From Halalkalicoccus paucihalophilus (GTDB lineage Archaea; Halobacteriota; Halobacteria; Halobacteriales; Halalkalicoccaceae): a stretch of DNA of 64,000 bases. The stretch is taken from the NCBI RefSeq assembly GCF_001593955.1, contig NZ_LTAZ01000001.1, positions 310,001 to 374,000 of the forward strand. Reading direction: 5' to 3'. The number at the start of each line of letters is the position of its first letter. Positions within the stretch are counted from its first letter, which is position 1. The notes below the pieces were generated by a model, which ran no database searches, was not told the origin of the DNA, and worked only from the letters and a program-made list of their open reading frames with translations. Made by a program: the position numbers and the translations under genes. Shown piece after piece: positions 32,221 to 40,883 of this stretch.

Positions 32221-32649
32221 ATGCTCTATCGCGACCTCGACGGCAGCGAGGCCGACAGTCCCGAGGACCTCAGAGAACAGTACGAGAGCGAACTCGCGGA
32301 CGTGGTCGAATCGGTCGGCGTCGAACGCGCCGCCGAAGGGACGGGGATCGAGACGGATCGACTGGGGGCGCTCGTCGACGGTGAGTCACCCGAACTGACC
32401 GTCGAGGAGGCCACGGAGATCCTCGCGCTCTCGGAAGACGAACCCGACGCCGAGATCGTGCGAGCCGAGATCGAGGACCGTCTCCTACTGGGCATGACCA
32501 CCGCCGTCCTCGACGTGGACACCATCGCCGCGAACCTCGACAGCGATCTCTCGGGCAAGGAGGTCCACCAGCGCGTCGAGGGGCGGGCCCCGATGACGCT
32601 CGCCGAATACGCCGAGATCCATCAGTTCATCGGGGAGCAAAAACGATGA
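32221..32649 (+). CDS. conserved haloarchaeal protein, DUF5791-like
   Basis: 142 residues: MLYRDLDGSEADSPEDLREQYESELADVVESVGVERAAEGTGIETDRL, then VDGESPELTVEEATEILALSEDEPD and a helical C-terminus (VLDVDTIAANLDSDLSGKEVHQRVEGRAPMTLAEYAEIHQFI). Two helix-turn-like repeats resembling compact HTH folds are visible, but no clear DNA-binding surface: the protein is strongly acidic. DUF5791 is recalled, not searched. The stop overlaps the next ATG (ATGA), so it is coupled to the SDR gene. Confidence 0.72.
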   Translation: MLYRDLDGSEADSPEDLREQYESELADVVESVGVERAAEGTGIETDRLGALVDGESPELTVEEATEILALSEDEPDAEIVRAEIEDRLLLGMTTAVLDVDTIAANLDSDLSGKEVHQRVEGRAPMTLAEYAEIHQFIGEQKR

Positions 32650-33527
32650 CGCGAGTCGCGATACTGGGTTGTGGGTACATCGGGCTCGAACTCGGGAGAC
32701 AGCTCACCGCTCGCGGCCACGAGGTCGTCGGCGTGCGGCGCTCCCCTGAAGGATGCGAGTCGATCGAGGACGCCGGCTTCCGGAGTGTGCGAGCCGACCT
32801 CACCGATCCCGACGATCTCGCGCGCGTCCCGGACGCCGACGTGCTCGTCTTCGCGGCGAGTTCGGGCGGCCGGGACGCGGCGGCCGCCCGCGAGGTCTAC
32901 GTCCGCGGACTCGAAACCGTACTCGGGGAGTTCTCGCAACGCGCTGACCCGCCCGAACGGCTGCTCTACACCTCGAGTACCGGCGTCTACGGCGATCACG
33001 ACGGGGGCTGGGTCGACGAGGAGACGGAGGTGGAGCCGACCACCGAGAAGACGCGCGTGCTCCGAGAAGCGGAGGAAGTCGCGCTCGACTCGCCCATCGC
33101 GGGCACCGTCGTGCGCTTTGCGGGGCTGTACGGCCCCGATCGCTACCGCTTGGAGCGATATCTGGAGGGACCCGTAACGGAGGGGTACCTGAACATGATC
33201 CACCGCGAGGACGCCGCCGGCACGGTCCGCTACCTCATAGAGGAGGGCCTCGCCCGGGGCGAGGTCGTGCTGGCCGTCGACGACGAACCCGCCTCGAAAT
33301 GGGACTTTGCCGACTGGCTCGCGGAACAGTGTGGCGTCCCGGAGCCGGGAAAGGAGACGAAGGAGGAACGCCTCTCGGATCCGGACCTCTCGGAACCCGC
33401 CCGACGACGACTGGAGACGAGCAAGCGCTGTTCGAACGAGAGACTTCAGGAACTGGGCTACGAGTTCTCGTACCCGACCTACCGCGAGGGGTATCACGAG
33501 GCGGTCAAAGCCTACCCGAGCCGGTAG
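32646..33527 (+). CDS. NAD(P)-dependent SDR family oxidoreductase (YeeZ-like)
   Basis: 293 residues. Extended SDR with VAILGCGYIGLELGRQLTARGHEV (GxGxxG cofactor loop, first 25 residues), ADVLVFAASSG, the catalytic region LLYTSSTGVYGDHDGGWVDEET (Ser/Tyr) and VVRFAGLYGPDRYRLER. The C-terminal part (LSDPDLSEPARRRLETSKRCSNERLQELGYEFSYPTYREG) is a substrate domain found in this haloarchaeal group. It probably acts on a sugar nucleotide or other small molecule; no neighbour tells which. Coupled to the preceding DUF gene by overlap. Confidence 0.82.
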   Translation: MTRVAILGCGYIGLELGRQLTARGHEVVGVRRSPEGCESIEDAGFRSVRADLTDPDDLARVPDADVLVFAASSGGRDAAAAREVYVRGLETVLGEFSQRADPPERLLYTSSTGVYGDHDGGWVDEETEVEPTTEKTRVLREAEEVALDSPIAGTVVRFAGLYGPDRYRLERYLEGPVTEGYLNMIHREDAAGTVRYLIEEGLARGEVVLAVDDEPASKWDFADWLAEQCGVPEPGKETKEERLSDPDLSEPARRRLETSKRCSNERLQELGYEFSYPTYREGYHEAVKAYPSR

Positions 33528-33567
33528 GAGCGGGCAGTATATTCCGTTCGCTCCGGTAGATCCCCCC

Positions 33568-34656
33568 ATGGCGACCGCAGACGGCACCTGGGCCTACCGG
33601 GATCGCTTCGGCGAGGAGTTCGGCCGGACCTATTTCCGCCGGTTCGGCGACGGGGTAGTCTCGAGTCTCGGCCTCGGGACCTATCTGGGTGACCCGACCG
33701 ACGCGGTCGACGAGGAGTACGAGAACGCGATCACGGCGGCGCTCGAAGGCGGCTGTAACGTCCTCGATACGGCGATCAACTACCGCCACCAACGAAGCGA
33801 GCGCGTAGTGGGGCGGGCACTCGACGGGAGCGGGATCGACCGCGAGGCGGTGCTCGTCGCGACCAAGGGGGGCTTCGTCCCCTTCGACGGCGAGCGCCCC
33901 GCCGATCCGGGCGCGTACATTCAGGAGAAGTACGTCGATACCGGGCTCGTCGCCCGCGACGAGCTGGTGCGAGGCAGTCACTGCATCGCGCCCGACTTCA
34001 TCGAGGAGCAACTGGAGCGTTCGCTTTCGAACCTCGGACTGGAGACGATCGACCTCTACTACGTCCACAACCCCGAGACACAGTTGGAGGAACGCTCGCG
34101 CGAGGAGATCTACGACACGCTCGAAGGGACGTTCACCCGACTCGAAGAACGTGTCGCCGCGGACGATCTCCGGTATTACGGGGTGGCGACGTGGGACGCC
34201 TTCCGGGTCCATCCGGAACACGAGCGCCACCTCTCGCTGCCCGAGATCGCCTCGCGGGCTCGCTCGGCGGCGAAGGCCGCGGGCAACACCGCGACCCATC
34301 TCCGGGCGATCCAACTACCCTTCAACGTCCACATGGCCGACGCCTTTACCGTTGAGGCCCACGAGGGGGCCGAGGGAACCGAAAGCGCGCTGTGGTTCGC
34401 CCAAAAGGCGGGGCTGAACGCCTTCGCGAGCGCGAGCATCGGGCAGGGCCAGCTGGCGGCGGGGCTTCCGGAGGCGGTCGCAGAACGGTTGGAGGGCGAA
34501 TCGGCAGCCCAGAAGGCGATCAACTTCGCGCGCAGCGCGCCCGGGGTGACGAGCGCGCTCGTCGGGATGCGCAATCGAGATCACGTCCACGAGAACCTCG
34601 ATGCCTGTCGATCCGACCCGATGGGGGCCGACGCGTTCGATTCCGTGTTCGAGTAG
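33568..34656 (+). CDS. aldo/keto reductase
   Basis: 362 residues from ATG 33568. AKR barrel: VVSSLGLGTYLGDP, GGCNVLDTAINYRHQRSERVVGRAL (Asp, Tyr), LVATKGGFV (Lys), TIDLYYVHNPETQLEE (His), YGVATWDAFR and the C-terminal INFARSAPGVTSALVGMRNRDHVHENL cofactor site. Longer than the AKR at 20169 and of the YdjG/Kv-beta-like class with an insertion at GAYIQEKYVDTGLVARDELV. Substrate unknown. Short spacer (40 bases) from the SDR gene suggests the same transcript. Confidence 0.88.
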   Translation: MATADGTWAYRDRFGEEFGRTYFRRFGDGVVSSLGLGTYLGDPTDAVDEEYENAITAALEGGCNVLDTAINYRHQRSERVVGRALDGSGIDREAVLVATKGGFVPFDGERPADPGAYIQEKYVDTGLVARDELVRGSHCIAPDFIEEQLERSLSNLGLETIDLYYVHNPETQLEERSREEIYDTLEGTFTRLEERVAADDLRYYGVATWDAFRVHPEHERHLSLPEIASRARSAAKAAGNTATHLRAIQLPFNVHMADAFTVEAHEGAEGTESALWFAQKAGLNAFASASIGQGQLAAGLPEAVAERLEGESAAQKAINFARSAPGVTSALVGMRNRDHVHENLDACRSDPMGADAFDSVFE

Positions 34657-34729
34657 CCGACCGCGAGGGAAACGGCAACCCCGGCGCGTTCCGAAAGGGT
34701 TGGGACCCGCCCACGTCTCGATAGCGGTA

Positions 34730-35902
34730 GTGACCCGGAGCCGGCTGTTCGTCTCGCTGTGTTCGATGGCGTTCCTCGTCAACCTCGTTCGCGTGGTCTA
34801 CGCACCGCTCGTCGAGCCGCTGCAGGCGGCCTTCTCCGTTGGACCGGGGACCATCGGGCTGGTCGTTACCCTCGTCTGGACCGGTAGCGCCCTCCCCAGA
34901 ATCCCCATCGGCTACCTCCTCACGGTCATTCCCCGCCACCGGGTCGTACTGCTTGCCGGCGTGACCCTGACGCTCTCGTCGCTGCTCGCGACGTTCGCGA
35001 ACTCCGTGCTCACCCTTGCATTGGGAGCGTTCCTGATCGGCACCGCCACCAGCGGGTATTTCGTCGCGGCGAACCCGCTGATCAGCGAGCTCTACACCGG
35101 GCAGATCGGACGGATGCTCGGGATCCACGGCGCGGTGATCCAGGTGGCCGCCGTGATCGCCGCGCCGCTTGTCACCCTCGCCCTGCTGGTCTCCTGGCGG
35201 CTCGTCTTCGCCCTGATCGGGTTCGGGGCGCTCGTTGCGACCGCCGTCCTCTACCGGACCGCGAAACGCACCGAGTTCCCCGCCGCGAGCGGGGTCGATC
35301 GGGACTTCCTGGGTGCGATCCGCGCCGAGTGGCGGCTCATCGCCGTCGGGGTGTTGGTCTTTGGGGCGACGAGCTTCCTCTGGCAGGGACTGTTCAACTT
35401 CTATCCCTCCTACATGGAGACCGCCCGCGGGTTCGATCCGGGACTGGCACGGAACCTGCTGACGGTTGCCTTCGCCGCGGGCGTGCCCGCCTTCTGGATC
35501 AGCGGACGACTGGTCGATCGCCTGCCCGCCCTCCCGTACCTGCTCGCGGTCATCGGCTCGTTCATCGTCTGCGTCCTGCTGTTGACCGTCACGGAGGGAC
35601 TGGTCGGGATCGTCCTCCTCAGTGCGGTCATGGGGTACGTGATCCACAGCATGTTCCCCGCGGCCGACACCTTCCTGCTCTCGTCGTTCCCCGACGAGCA
35701 CCGCGGCGGGGCCTATGCTACGTTCAGCGGCGGGATGATGTTCGGACAGGCGCTTGGGAGCTGGTTCGTCGGCGAACTCGTCGAGTCCGGGATCGCGTAC
35801 GATAGGGTGTTCCAGGGACTCGCGCTGGCGCTTGCGGCGCTCGTCGGGGCCGTCACGCTGCTGGGGGTCGCCGGTCGACTGCCGGCGGCGACGGAGGTAT
35901 AA
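34730..35902 (+). CDS. MFS transporter
   Basis: 390 residues from GTG 34730 (VTRSRLFVSLCSMAFLVNLVRVVY). Twelve hydrophobic helices are visible, with the MFS loop 2-3 signature GYLLTVIPRHRVVLLAG and a mid-protein hydrophilic region (RTAKRTEFPAASGVDRDFLG). The substrate is not predictable. GTG is preferred over an in-frame upstream ATG (34601) since the latter overlaps the AKR gene with unrelated residues. The next gene, GpgS-like, follows within 40 bases. Confidence 0.85.
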   Translation: MTRSRLFVSLCSMAFLVNLVRVVYAPLVEPLQAAFSVGPGTIGLVVTLVWTGSALPRIPIGYLLTVIPRHRVVLLAGVTLTLSSLLATFANSVLTLALGAFLIGTATSGYFVAANPLISELYTGQIGRMLGIHGAVIQVAAVIAAPLVTLALLVSWRLVFALIGFGALVATAVLYRTAKRTEFPAASGVDRDFLGAIRAEWRLIAVGVLVFGATSFLWQGLFNFYPSYMETARGFDPGLARNLLTVAFAAGVPAFWISGRLVDRLPALPYLLAVIGSFIVCVLLLTVTEGLVGIVLLSAVMGYVIHSMFPAADTFLLSSFPDEHRGGAYATFSGGMMFGQALGSWFVGELVESGIAYDRVFQGLALALAALVGAVTLLGVAGRLPAATEV

Positions 35903-35939
35903 CGGCCCGCTTTTACTCGCTCGCCCGAAGGGGAGAGCG

Positions 35940-37025
35940 ATGGAGTACGTCCAGGAGCGGATCGCGACGCTCCACGATCTGACGGGCCAGCCCCCGGACG
36001 CACCCACGGACCGCGCCGCCGTCGTCGTCCCGATGACCGATCGCGAGTTCGCTGGACTGGCCCCCGAGCGAACGCTGGAGACGCTCGAAGCCGTCGAACC
36101 CGCCCGCGTGATCGTCCCGCTTCGCGCGCCCGCCTCGCGCGTCGGGGCGTTCGAATCGTGGCTCTCGGGGTTCGATCTCGATCTCACTCTCGTCTGGTGT
36201 AACGCGCCGGCGGTCGAGGGGCTGCTCGCCGATTACGGGATCGACGGTCCGACGGGAAAGGGTCGGGACGTCTGGCTCGGTATGGGACTGGCCGCCCGCG
36301 AGGAGTTCGTCGCGCTCCACGACGCGGACGTGAAGAACTACGACGCCTCGCAGGTCCCCCGGCTGCTCGCGCCCCTCGGCGGGTTCGAGTTCTCGAAGGG
36401 GTACTACGCCCGCGTCGAGAACGGCCGCCTCTACGGGCGACTGTTCAGGCTGTTTTACGAGCCGCTGGTCGCGGCGCTCGGGGAGCGCCATTCTCACGAA
36501 CTCCTCGAGTATCTGGGGGCGTTTCGCTACGCGCTTGCCGGCGAGATGGGGTTCACGTCGACGGTCGCCCGCGAGGTCCGTCCCGAACCCGTCTGGGGGC
36601 TCGAAACCGGCCTGCTCGGCGAGACCTTCTCGATCGCCGGTTTCGAGGGGACCGCACAGGTCGATCTGGGCGTCCACGAACACGACCACCGGGCGGTGAG
36701 CGGGGCGACGGGACTCGCCACCATGAGCGAGCACGTCGCTGATGCGCTGTTTCGCCTGCTCGAAGACGGGGGGATCGAACCCGATTTCGACACACTGCCG
36801 GAGCGCTACCGCGAGGTCGCCGGACGGTTCGTCGCGGGGTACGCCGCCGACGCGGCGTTCAACGGGTTGGCGTACGACCGGGAAGCAGAGCGCGCTCAAG
36901 TCGACAGCTACGCCGAGTCGATCCACCCGGCAGGGAGTGACCGGCGACTGCCCGCGTGGGCCGACACCGACCTCTCGCCCGAGGACGTGGCGAGCGCGAG
37001 CGAACGGGCGCTCGACGCGCTCTGA
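35940..37025 (+). CDS. GpgS-like glycosyltransferase (glucosyl-3-phosphoglycerate synthase family)
   Basis: 361 residues with a GT-A fold: AAVVVPMTDREFAGLAPERTLETL, a nucleotide-sugar region (LVWCNAPAVEGLLADYGIDGPTGKGRDVWLGMG), the metal-binding HDADVKNYDA, then FSKGYYARVENGRLYGRLFRLFYEPL and EMGFTSTVAREV and GLETGLLGE. This is the GT81-type layout that makes glucosyl- or mannosyl-phosphoglycerate, precursors of the compatible solutes glucosylglycerate or mannosylglycerate. The cognate phosphatase is not adjacent. Start ATG 35940. Product identity (glucosyl versus mannosyl) is not decided. Confidence 0.78.
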   Translation: MEYVQERIATLHDLTGQPPDAPTDRAAVVVPMTDREFAGLAPERTLETLEAVEPARVIVPLRAPASRVGAFESWLSGFDLDLTLVWCNAPAVEGLLADYGIDGPTGKGRDVWLGMGLAAREEFVALHDADVKNYDASQVPRLLAPLGGFEFSKGYYARVENGRLYGRLFRLFYEPLVAALGERHSHELLEYLGAFRYALAGEMGFTSTVAREVRPEPVWGLETGLLGETFSIAGFEGTAQVDLGVHEHDHRAVSGATGLATMSEHVADALFRLLEDGGIEPDFDTLPERYREVAGRFVAGYAADAAFNGLAYDREAERAQVDSYAESIHPAGSDRRLPAWADTDLSPEDVASASERALDAL

Positions 37026-37026
37026 A

Positions 37027-37257
37027 CTACCGGCGCTCGCGCCCGAGGCGGTCGACCATCCGCTCGACGCTCGAATCGAGGCGCGGATCGCGCGCGAGTC
37101 GCCACCCGCCCTCCCCGTGTGTGACCCGCCCAGCCGACTCCAGTTCGGCGAGTCGTTCACCCACGTCGTCGGGATCGTCCCCGAGGAGGGAGGCGATCCG
37201 TTCGGCGGTAGCCGGGTCGGCTTCGCCGATCGCATCGAAGAGCGCGGCGTCGTCCAT
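37027..37257 (-). CDS. small winged-helix-like protein
   Basis: 76 residues: MDDAALFDAIGEADPATAERIASLLGDDPDDVGERLAELESAGRVTHGEGGWRLARDPRLDSSVERMVDRLGRERR. Helices followed by a beta wing (RVTHGEGGWRLAR) give a HTH/winged-helix shape that could bind DNA or act as a bare effector. The start at 37257 (CAT on the plus strand) is the only good one. It lies head-to-tail with the GpgS-like gene, with one base between the stops. Targets unknown. Confidence 0.62.
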   Translation of the reverse strand: MDDAALFDAIGEADPATAERIASLLGDDPDDVGERLAELESAGRVTHGEGGWRLARDPRLDSSVERMVDRLGRERR

Positions 37258-37329
37258 AGTGCGGGAACGGCCGGGCGGAAGAAAACCGTTTGGCCGGGGT
37301 TCTTTGTGCAGCTATTCCTGAGGGGACCT

Positions 37330-37737
37330 ATGCTCACGGACGACGAACTCGCGGGGATCTGTGACCTCTTCGGGGCGCTCACCCGCGAGGAGTTCGAGAG
37401 AGCCCGGTCCGAACTCGCCTACCGACAGGGAGAGGAACCCGGTCCCGAGGGTCGAATCGAGGAGGCGCGTTCCGCCTACGCGCTGGTCGAACACGAGGGG
37501 CTGGTTCTGGCGGGTCCCGCCGCGTTCCCGACGCTCCCCGAGGGGGCGAGCGACCTGCCCCACATCCTCGACGTCCCCGAACGCGAGGTGGATCGGGAGG
37601 CAGCAGGGAAGACAGTCCTCAGACGGCTTTCGGCGGAGGACGACCCGGACCTCGCACGCGAGGTGAGCTACGACCTTGAAGCGTGGGCCCCGGTCGACGC
37701 GAGCGCGGTCCGCGACGACGAGCAAGAACGGCTATAG
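37330..37737 (+). CDS. conserved haloarchaeal protein, unknown function
   Basis: 135 residues from ATG 37330: MLTDDELAGICDLFGALTREEFERARSELAYRQGEEPGPEGRIEEARSAYALVEHEGLVLAGPAAFPTLPEGASDLPHILDVPERE, then an acidic helical C-terminus (VLRRLSAEDDPDLAREVSYDLEAWAPVD). It is helical with no membrane or metal motif. The Nudix gene begins 23 bases later, suggesting cotranscription. I do not recognise the family. Confidence 0.7.
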   Translation: MLTDDELAGICDLFGALTREEFERARSELAYRQGEEPGPEGRIEEARSAYALVEHEGLVLAGPAAFPTLPEGASDLPHILDVPEREVDREAAGKTVLRRLSAEDDPDLAREVSYDLEAWAPVDASAVRDDEQERL

Positions 37738-37760
37738 TGTCGGGGCCGATAGATCCACCA

Positions 37761-38342
37761 ATGGACCTCAGTCGGGTCGTCGGTCGGGAGCCCCGCCGGG
37801 TCACGGACGAGGAGCGCGAGGCGGCGGTGATCGTCCCCGTCGTCCACCGGGCGGGCGAGCCCCACCTGCTGTTTACGAAGCGGGCCGACGACCTCTCGGA
37901 CCATCCCGGTCAGATGAGCTTTCCCGGCGGCGGGCGCGAGACGTACGACGAGAGCATCTACGCGACCGCACTACGCGAGGCCCGCGAGGAGATCGGCCTG
38001 CGCGAGGAGGAAGCGGAGTTCGTCGGCCAACTCGACGATATTCGGACGGTGACCGCCTTTTCGATCACGCCGTTCGTCGTCGAAATCCCCGACAGGGAGT
38101 ACGAACCCGACGACCGCGAAGTCGCCGAGATCGCCGTCCTCCCGGTCGCGGGACTCACTGACGAGAGCAACCACGAACTCGAACGGCGCGAACATCCCTA
38201 CTACGGCGAGATCGTGATCCACTACTTCCACGTCGGCGGCTACACCGTCTGGGGGGCCACGGGGCGGATCGTCGTCCAGTTCCTCGAACTCACCACGGAG
38301 TGGCGCGCGCCCGAGCGCCTCGACCCCGAGTCCTACGGATAG
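37761..38342 (+). CDS. Nudix hydrolase (CoA pyrophosphatase-like)
   Basis: 193 residues. The Nudix box is GGGRETYDESIYATALREAREEIGL (about 61-85), with the preceding HPGQMSFPGG and FTKRADDLSDHPGQMSFPG matching the NUDT7/NUDT8 CoA-pyrophosphatase signature (UPF0035). It would cleave CoA or related dinucleotide diphosphates. The C-terminal region (VIHYFHVGGYTVWGATGRIV) is the usual capping strand. Start ATG 37761 has a short leader. Confidence 0.88.
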   Translation: MDLSRVVGREPRRVTDEEREAAVIVPVVHRAGEPHLLFTKRADDLSDHPGQMSFPGGGRETYDESIYATALREAREEIGLREEEAEFVGQLDDIRTVTAFSITPFVVEIPDREYEPDDREVAEIAVLPVAGLTDESNHELERREHPYYGEIVIHYFHVGGYTVWGATGRIVVQFLELTTEWRAPERLDPESYG

Positions 38343-38385
38343 GCCGAACGACACGCTTTTGCGCTCGACCCTCCCTACGGGGCGT

Positions 38386-38454
38386 ATGATCGTACAGACG
38401 CCACGGGGACTCGCGGATCGGTCCGCGGGGGATCGCGTTCCGACCCGATCGTGA
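38386..38454 (+). CDS. 22-residue mini-ORF overlapping the next gene
   Basis: ATG 38386 opens MIVQTPRGLADRSAGDRVPTRS, ending with TGA 38452-38454, which overlaps the GTG start at 38451 (GTGA). A T-rich TATA-like CTTTTGC lies at about -30, so the mRNA may start at this ATG. Together with the similar layout before trkH this suggests a leader ORF used for translational coupling. It could also mean the real N-terminus of the next gene is elsewhere (ATG 38475). Confidence 0.35.
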   Translation: MIVQTPRGLADRSAGDRVPTRS

Positions 38455-39251
38455 GTCGGTTCTCGGAGGAGACGATGCTGGCCGGTGAGCGGGTGCGCTC
38501 GACCGGGCTCGACGCCGCCGCGCTCAAGCCCGCCGAGTGTGACGTCTCCCGGGGGGCGGCCCTCCCGTTCGAGACGGTCGTCGTCGACTACGAGGGGCGC
38601 GAACACCTCCCCGAGCGCGGGGTGCTCGAATCGCTCGCCGCCGAGAAGGAGGTCTACCTCACGACGCCCGTCCGGGCCGACGGCTTCGACCCGCTGGGCG
38701 AGGACTCGCTGCTCGCGGAGCTTCCGGATGGCGTCGGGAGAGTCCTCGTTGCAGGCCACAGCGCCTATCTGAGCGATGACGAACGGAACAAAGCGCTCGC
38801 ACCCCGTCTGGGTGCGGCCGTCGAGTCCGCGCCGGGCGCGTGGGTCGGCACCGAAGGGGTCGAACGCCTCGCGCTTGCGACCGGGGCGACCCAGTTCGAG
38901 CTCCTGGGTCGCTCGACACCGCAGGACCTGCGGGCGCTGCGGGCCGCGGGTTTCTCGGGCGAGGTCGCCGTCTACGCGCCGACCGTTCTGACGGACGACC
39001 CCGACGAGGCCCTCGACGCGCTCGGGGCCTACGTTGCCCGCAGGCGGCCAGTTGCCCGTGCACTGCCCGAGGGCGCGCCGACGGACGCGGCGGCGACCGA
39101 CCGCGCCCGCGAGGTGCTGCTCGCGGCGAGTAGCGACTTCGCGCTGGTGGGAGGGGCTGAGGAAGTCCGCCAACAGGTCGGGGCGCTCCGGGAGGCGGGT
39201 GCGGACACGGTCGTCGGCTATCCCGCCCGCGGACTAGAGGAGTTCCTGTAA
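38451..39251 (+). CDS. conserved haloarchaeal protein, DUF7388-like
   Basis: 266 residues from GTG 38451 (VSRFSEETM); ATG 38475 (MLAGERVRSTGLDAAALKP) is the other candidate. A TIM-barrel-like pattern of strand-helix repeats is seen: FETVVVDYEGREHLP, EKEVYLTTPVRADGFDPLG, VGRVLVAGHSAYLSDDE, GAWVGTEGVERLALATG, TQFELLGRSTPQDLRALRA, EVAVYAPTVLTDD, DFALVGGAEEVRQQVGALREAGADTVVGYPARG. The last resembles the F420-dependent luciferase-like phosphate-binding end, so it may be a cofactor-binding barrel. Function not established; DUF number from memory. Confidence 0.7.
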   Translation: MSRFSEETMLAGERVRSTGLDAAALKPAECDVSRGAALPFETVVVDYEGREHLPERGVLESLAAEKEVYLTTPVRADGFDPLGEDSLLAELPDGVGRVLVAGHSAYLSDDERNKALAPRLGAAVESAPGAWVGTEGVERLALATGATQFELLGRSTPQDLRALRAAGFSGEVAVYAPTVLTDDPDEALDALGAYVARRRPVARALPEGAPTDAAATDRAREVLLAASSDFALVGGAEEVRQQVGALREAGADTVVGYPARGLEEFL

Positions 39252-39297
39252 ACCGGAGGGGGCGAAGGTCAAGTAGTCGGCCCGCACACGGATCGCC

Positions 39298-40398
39298 ATG
39301 ACACGGATCGCGGTGATCGGCGGCGGGGCGGTCGGACTCACGGCCGCACACGACCTCGCGCGTGCCGGCGAGGACGTGACCGTCTTCGAGCGCGGCGCGC
39401 TCGCCTCGGGAAGCACGGATCGGGCGGCGGGCGTACTCTACGACGCCTACGCCGGAGAGATCGACGCGCGGATCGGGAAGCGATCGATCGAGCGCTTCCG
39501 CGAGTTCTCGGTCGGGGATGGCTTCGAGTTCCACGAGACTCCCTACGTCTGGTTCGCGCAGGCGGGCGACGAGCGGCGCGGAAGCGCGATCCGCGAACAG
39601 GTTTCGGAAATGTGCTCACGGGGGATCGACGCCGGACTGCTCGACGAGAGGGAACTGACCGGGTTGGCACCGGACCTCGAAACGAACGACATCGGGACGG
39701 CCGCCCTCGCCCGGAACGCGGGCTGGACCGACCCGGCGACCTACGCCGGGATGATGGCCACAAAGGCACGCAAGACAGGTGTCGAGATCAGGACGGACAC
39801 GCCCGCGGCGCTCGCGGAGGCGGGCGTCAACGCTGGCGGGGATCGCGAGCCGTTCGAGACGGTGGTCGTCGCGGCGGGCGCACACACGAAACGGGTCCTC
39901 GAAAAAGCCGGTCGTTCGATCGCGATGAAACCCTACCGGGTGCAGGCGCTCGTCCTCGACGCCGCGGTCGAGACACCGATGGGCTACGACGCGAGCGCAG
40001 GCTTCTACTTCCGGCCACATCCGGACGGGCTGTTGGTGGGGGACGGCACCGAGGACCGGGAGAGCGATCCCGAGGGGTGGGACCGGGCATCCGACGCGGG
40101 ATTCGTCGCGTCAGCCCGCGAGCGGGCGGGCGAACGCCTCGGACTCGCCGAGCCGCCGGTCGAACGGGCGTGGGCGGGGCTCTGTACCGCCACCCCTGAC
40201 GGGGACCCCCTACTGGGCTGGCTCGAAGAGGGGCTGTACGTCGCGACGGGCTGGCAGGGCCACGGGTTCATGCGCGCGCCGGCGCTCGGCGAAGTGATCG
40301 CACGCGAAGTGCGTGGCGAATCGGGGGTCGAACCGTTCGACCCGACGCGATTCACGGGCGAGGAGGAGTTCCCGATCGTCGAGGGGTTGGCGCTCTAG
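39298..40398 (+). CDS. FAD-dependent oxidoreductase (DAO/glycine oxidase family)
   Basis: 366 residues. FAD Rossmann motif IAVIGGGAVGLTAAHDLARAGEDVTVFERG at the N-terminus, GALASGSTDRAAGVLY (FAD-pyrophosphate interaction), a middle substrate barrel, and the C-terminal second FAD contact LYVATGWQGHGFMRAPALGEVIA with GQGH-like GWQGHG. This is the D-amino-acid oxidase/sarcosine oxidase family, which oxidises amino or N-methyl amines. Substrate unknown. ATG 39298 is the only in-frame start immediately before the Rossmann strand. Confidence 0.87.
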   Translation: MTRIAVIGGGAVGLTAAHDLARAGEDVTVFERGALASGSTDRAAGVLYDAYAGEIDARIGKRSIERFREFSVGDGFEFHETPYVWFAQAGDERRGSAIREQVSEMCSRGIDAGLLDERELTGLAPDLETNDIGTAALARNAGWTDPATYAGMMATKARKTGVEIRTDTPAALAEAGVNAGGDREPFETVVVAAGAHTKRVLEKAGRSIAMKPYRVQALVLDAAVETPMGYDASAGFYFRPHPDGLLVGDGTEDRESDPEGWDRASDAGFVASARERAGERLGLAEPPVERAWAGLCTATPDGDPLLGWLEEGLYVATGWQGHGFMRAPALGEVIAREVRGESGVEPFDPTRFTGEEEFPIVEGLAL

Positions 40399-40883
40399 GC
40401 GGGGGTTCCGACCGAGGTGTCGTCGGGAGTCTCCGCCTCGTCGTCGGGGGATTCGGCGTCGATCCCGTCTGCGTCCTCGATCGTGACCGTTGTGGCGTCG
40501 CTCTCGCCCTTGGGAATCCGGACGTGGAGCGTGCCGTTTTCCTTGAGCGTCGCGGTGGCGGCCTCGGCGTCGATGGCCGCGCCCTCGGGGAGCCGGACGC
40601 TGCCGTCCAGCGAGAGCCCGCGGCCGGGCAGGCGCATCTCGAAGCCCTCGTGGAACTCACGGAAGCGTTCGAGACGGACGAGCACCTCGCCGTTCGAGAA
40701 GCGCACCTGTACGTCGCCGCTCGACACTCCCGGCGCGTCGAAGACGGCGAGGTAGGCCTCCTCGCCTTCGAGCAGGTCGACCGCGAGCGGGCGCGATTCC
40801 TGGACGCGGCTCGAGACCCGCCCGACGCTCTCTGCGATGTGGTTGCCGACCGATTTGCCGATCTCCCAGACCTTCATGGTCAT
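40395..40883 (-). CDS. Hsp20/alpha-crystallin family small heat-shock protein
   Basis: 162 residues. ATG 40883 (MTMKVWEIGKSVG). The alpha-crystallin domain covers about 50-125: VDLLEGEEAYLAVFDAPGVSSGDVQVRFSNGEVLVRLERF, GFEMRLPGRGLSLDGSVRLPEGAAIDAEAATATLKENGTLHVRIPKG, with the closing A-x-L-x-n-G-x-L motif (ATLKENGTLHVRIP). The acidic C-terminal tail (DDEAETPDDTS) replaces the IxI motif of bacterial sHSPs. It is coupled by an ATGA overlap to the upstream zinc-finger gene, forming a small operon. Convergent with the FAD gene (four-base overlap). Confidence 0.88.
   Translation of the reverse strand: MTMKVWEIGKSVGNHIAESVGRVSSRVQESRPLAVDLLEGEEAYLAVFDAPGVSSGDVQVRFSNGEVLVRLERFREFHEGFEMRLPGRGLSLDGSVRLPEGAAIDAEAATATLKENGTLHVRIPKGESDATTVTIEDADGIDAESPDDEAETPDDTSVGTPA

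Noticed and set aside
34520-36187. 555-codon minus-strand frame over the MFS gene
   Set aside because: Low-complexity Arg/Gly/Glu/Asp-rich translation of the shadow type; the MFS gene on the plus strand is well supported.
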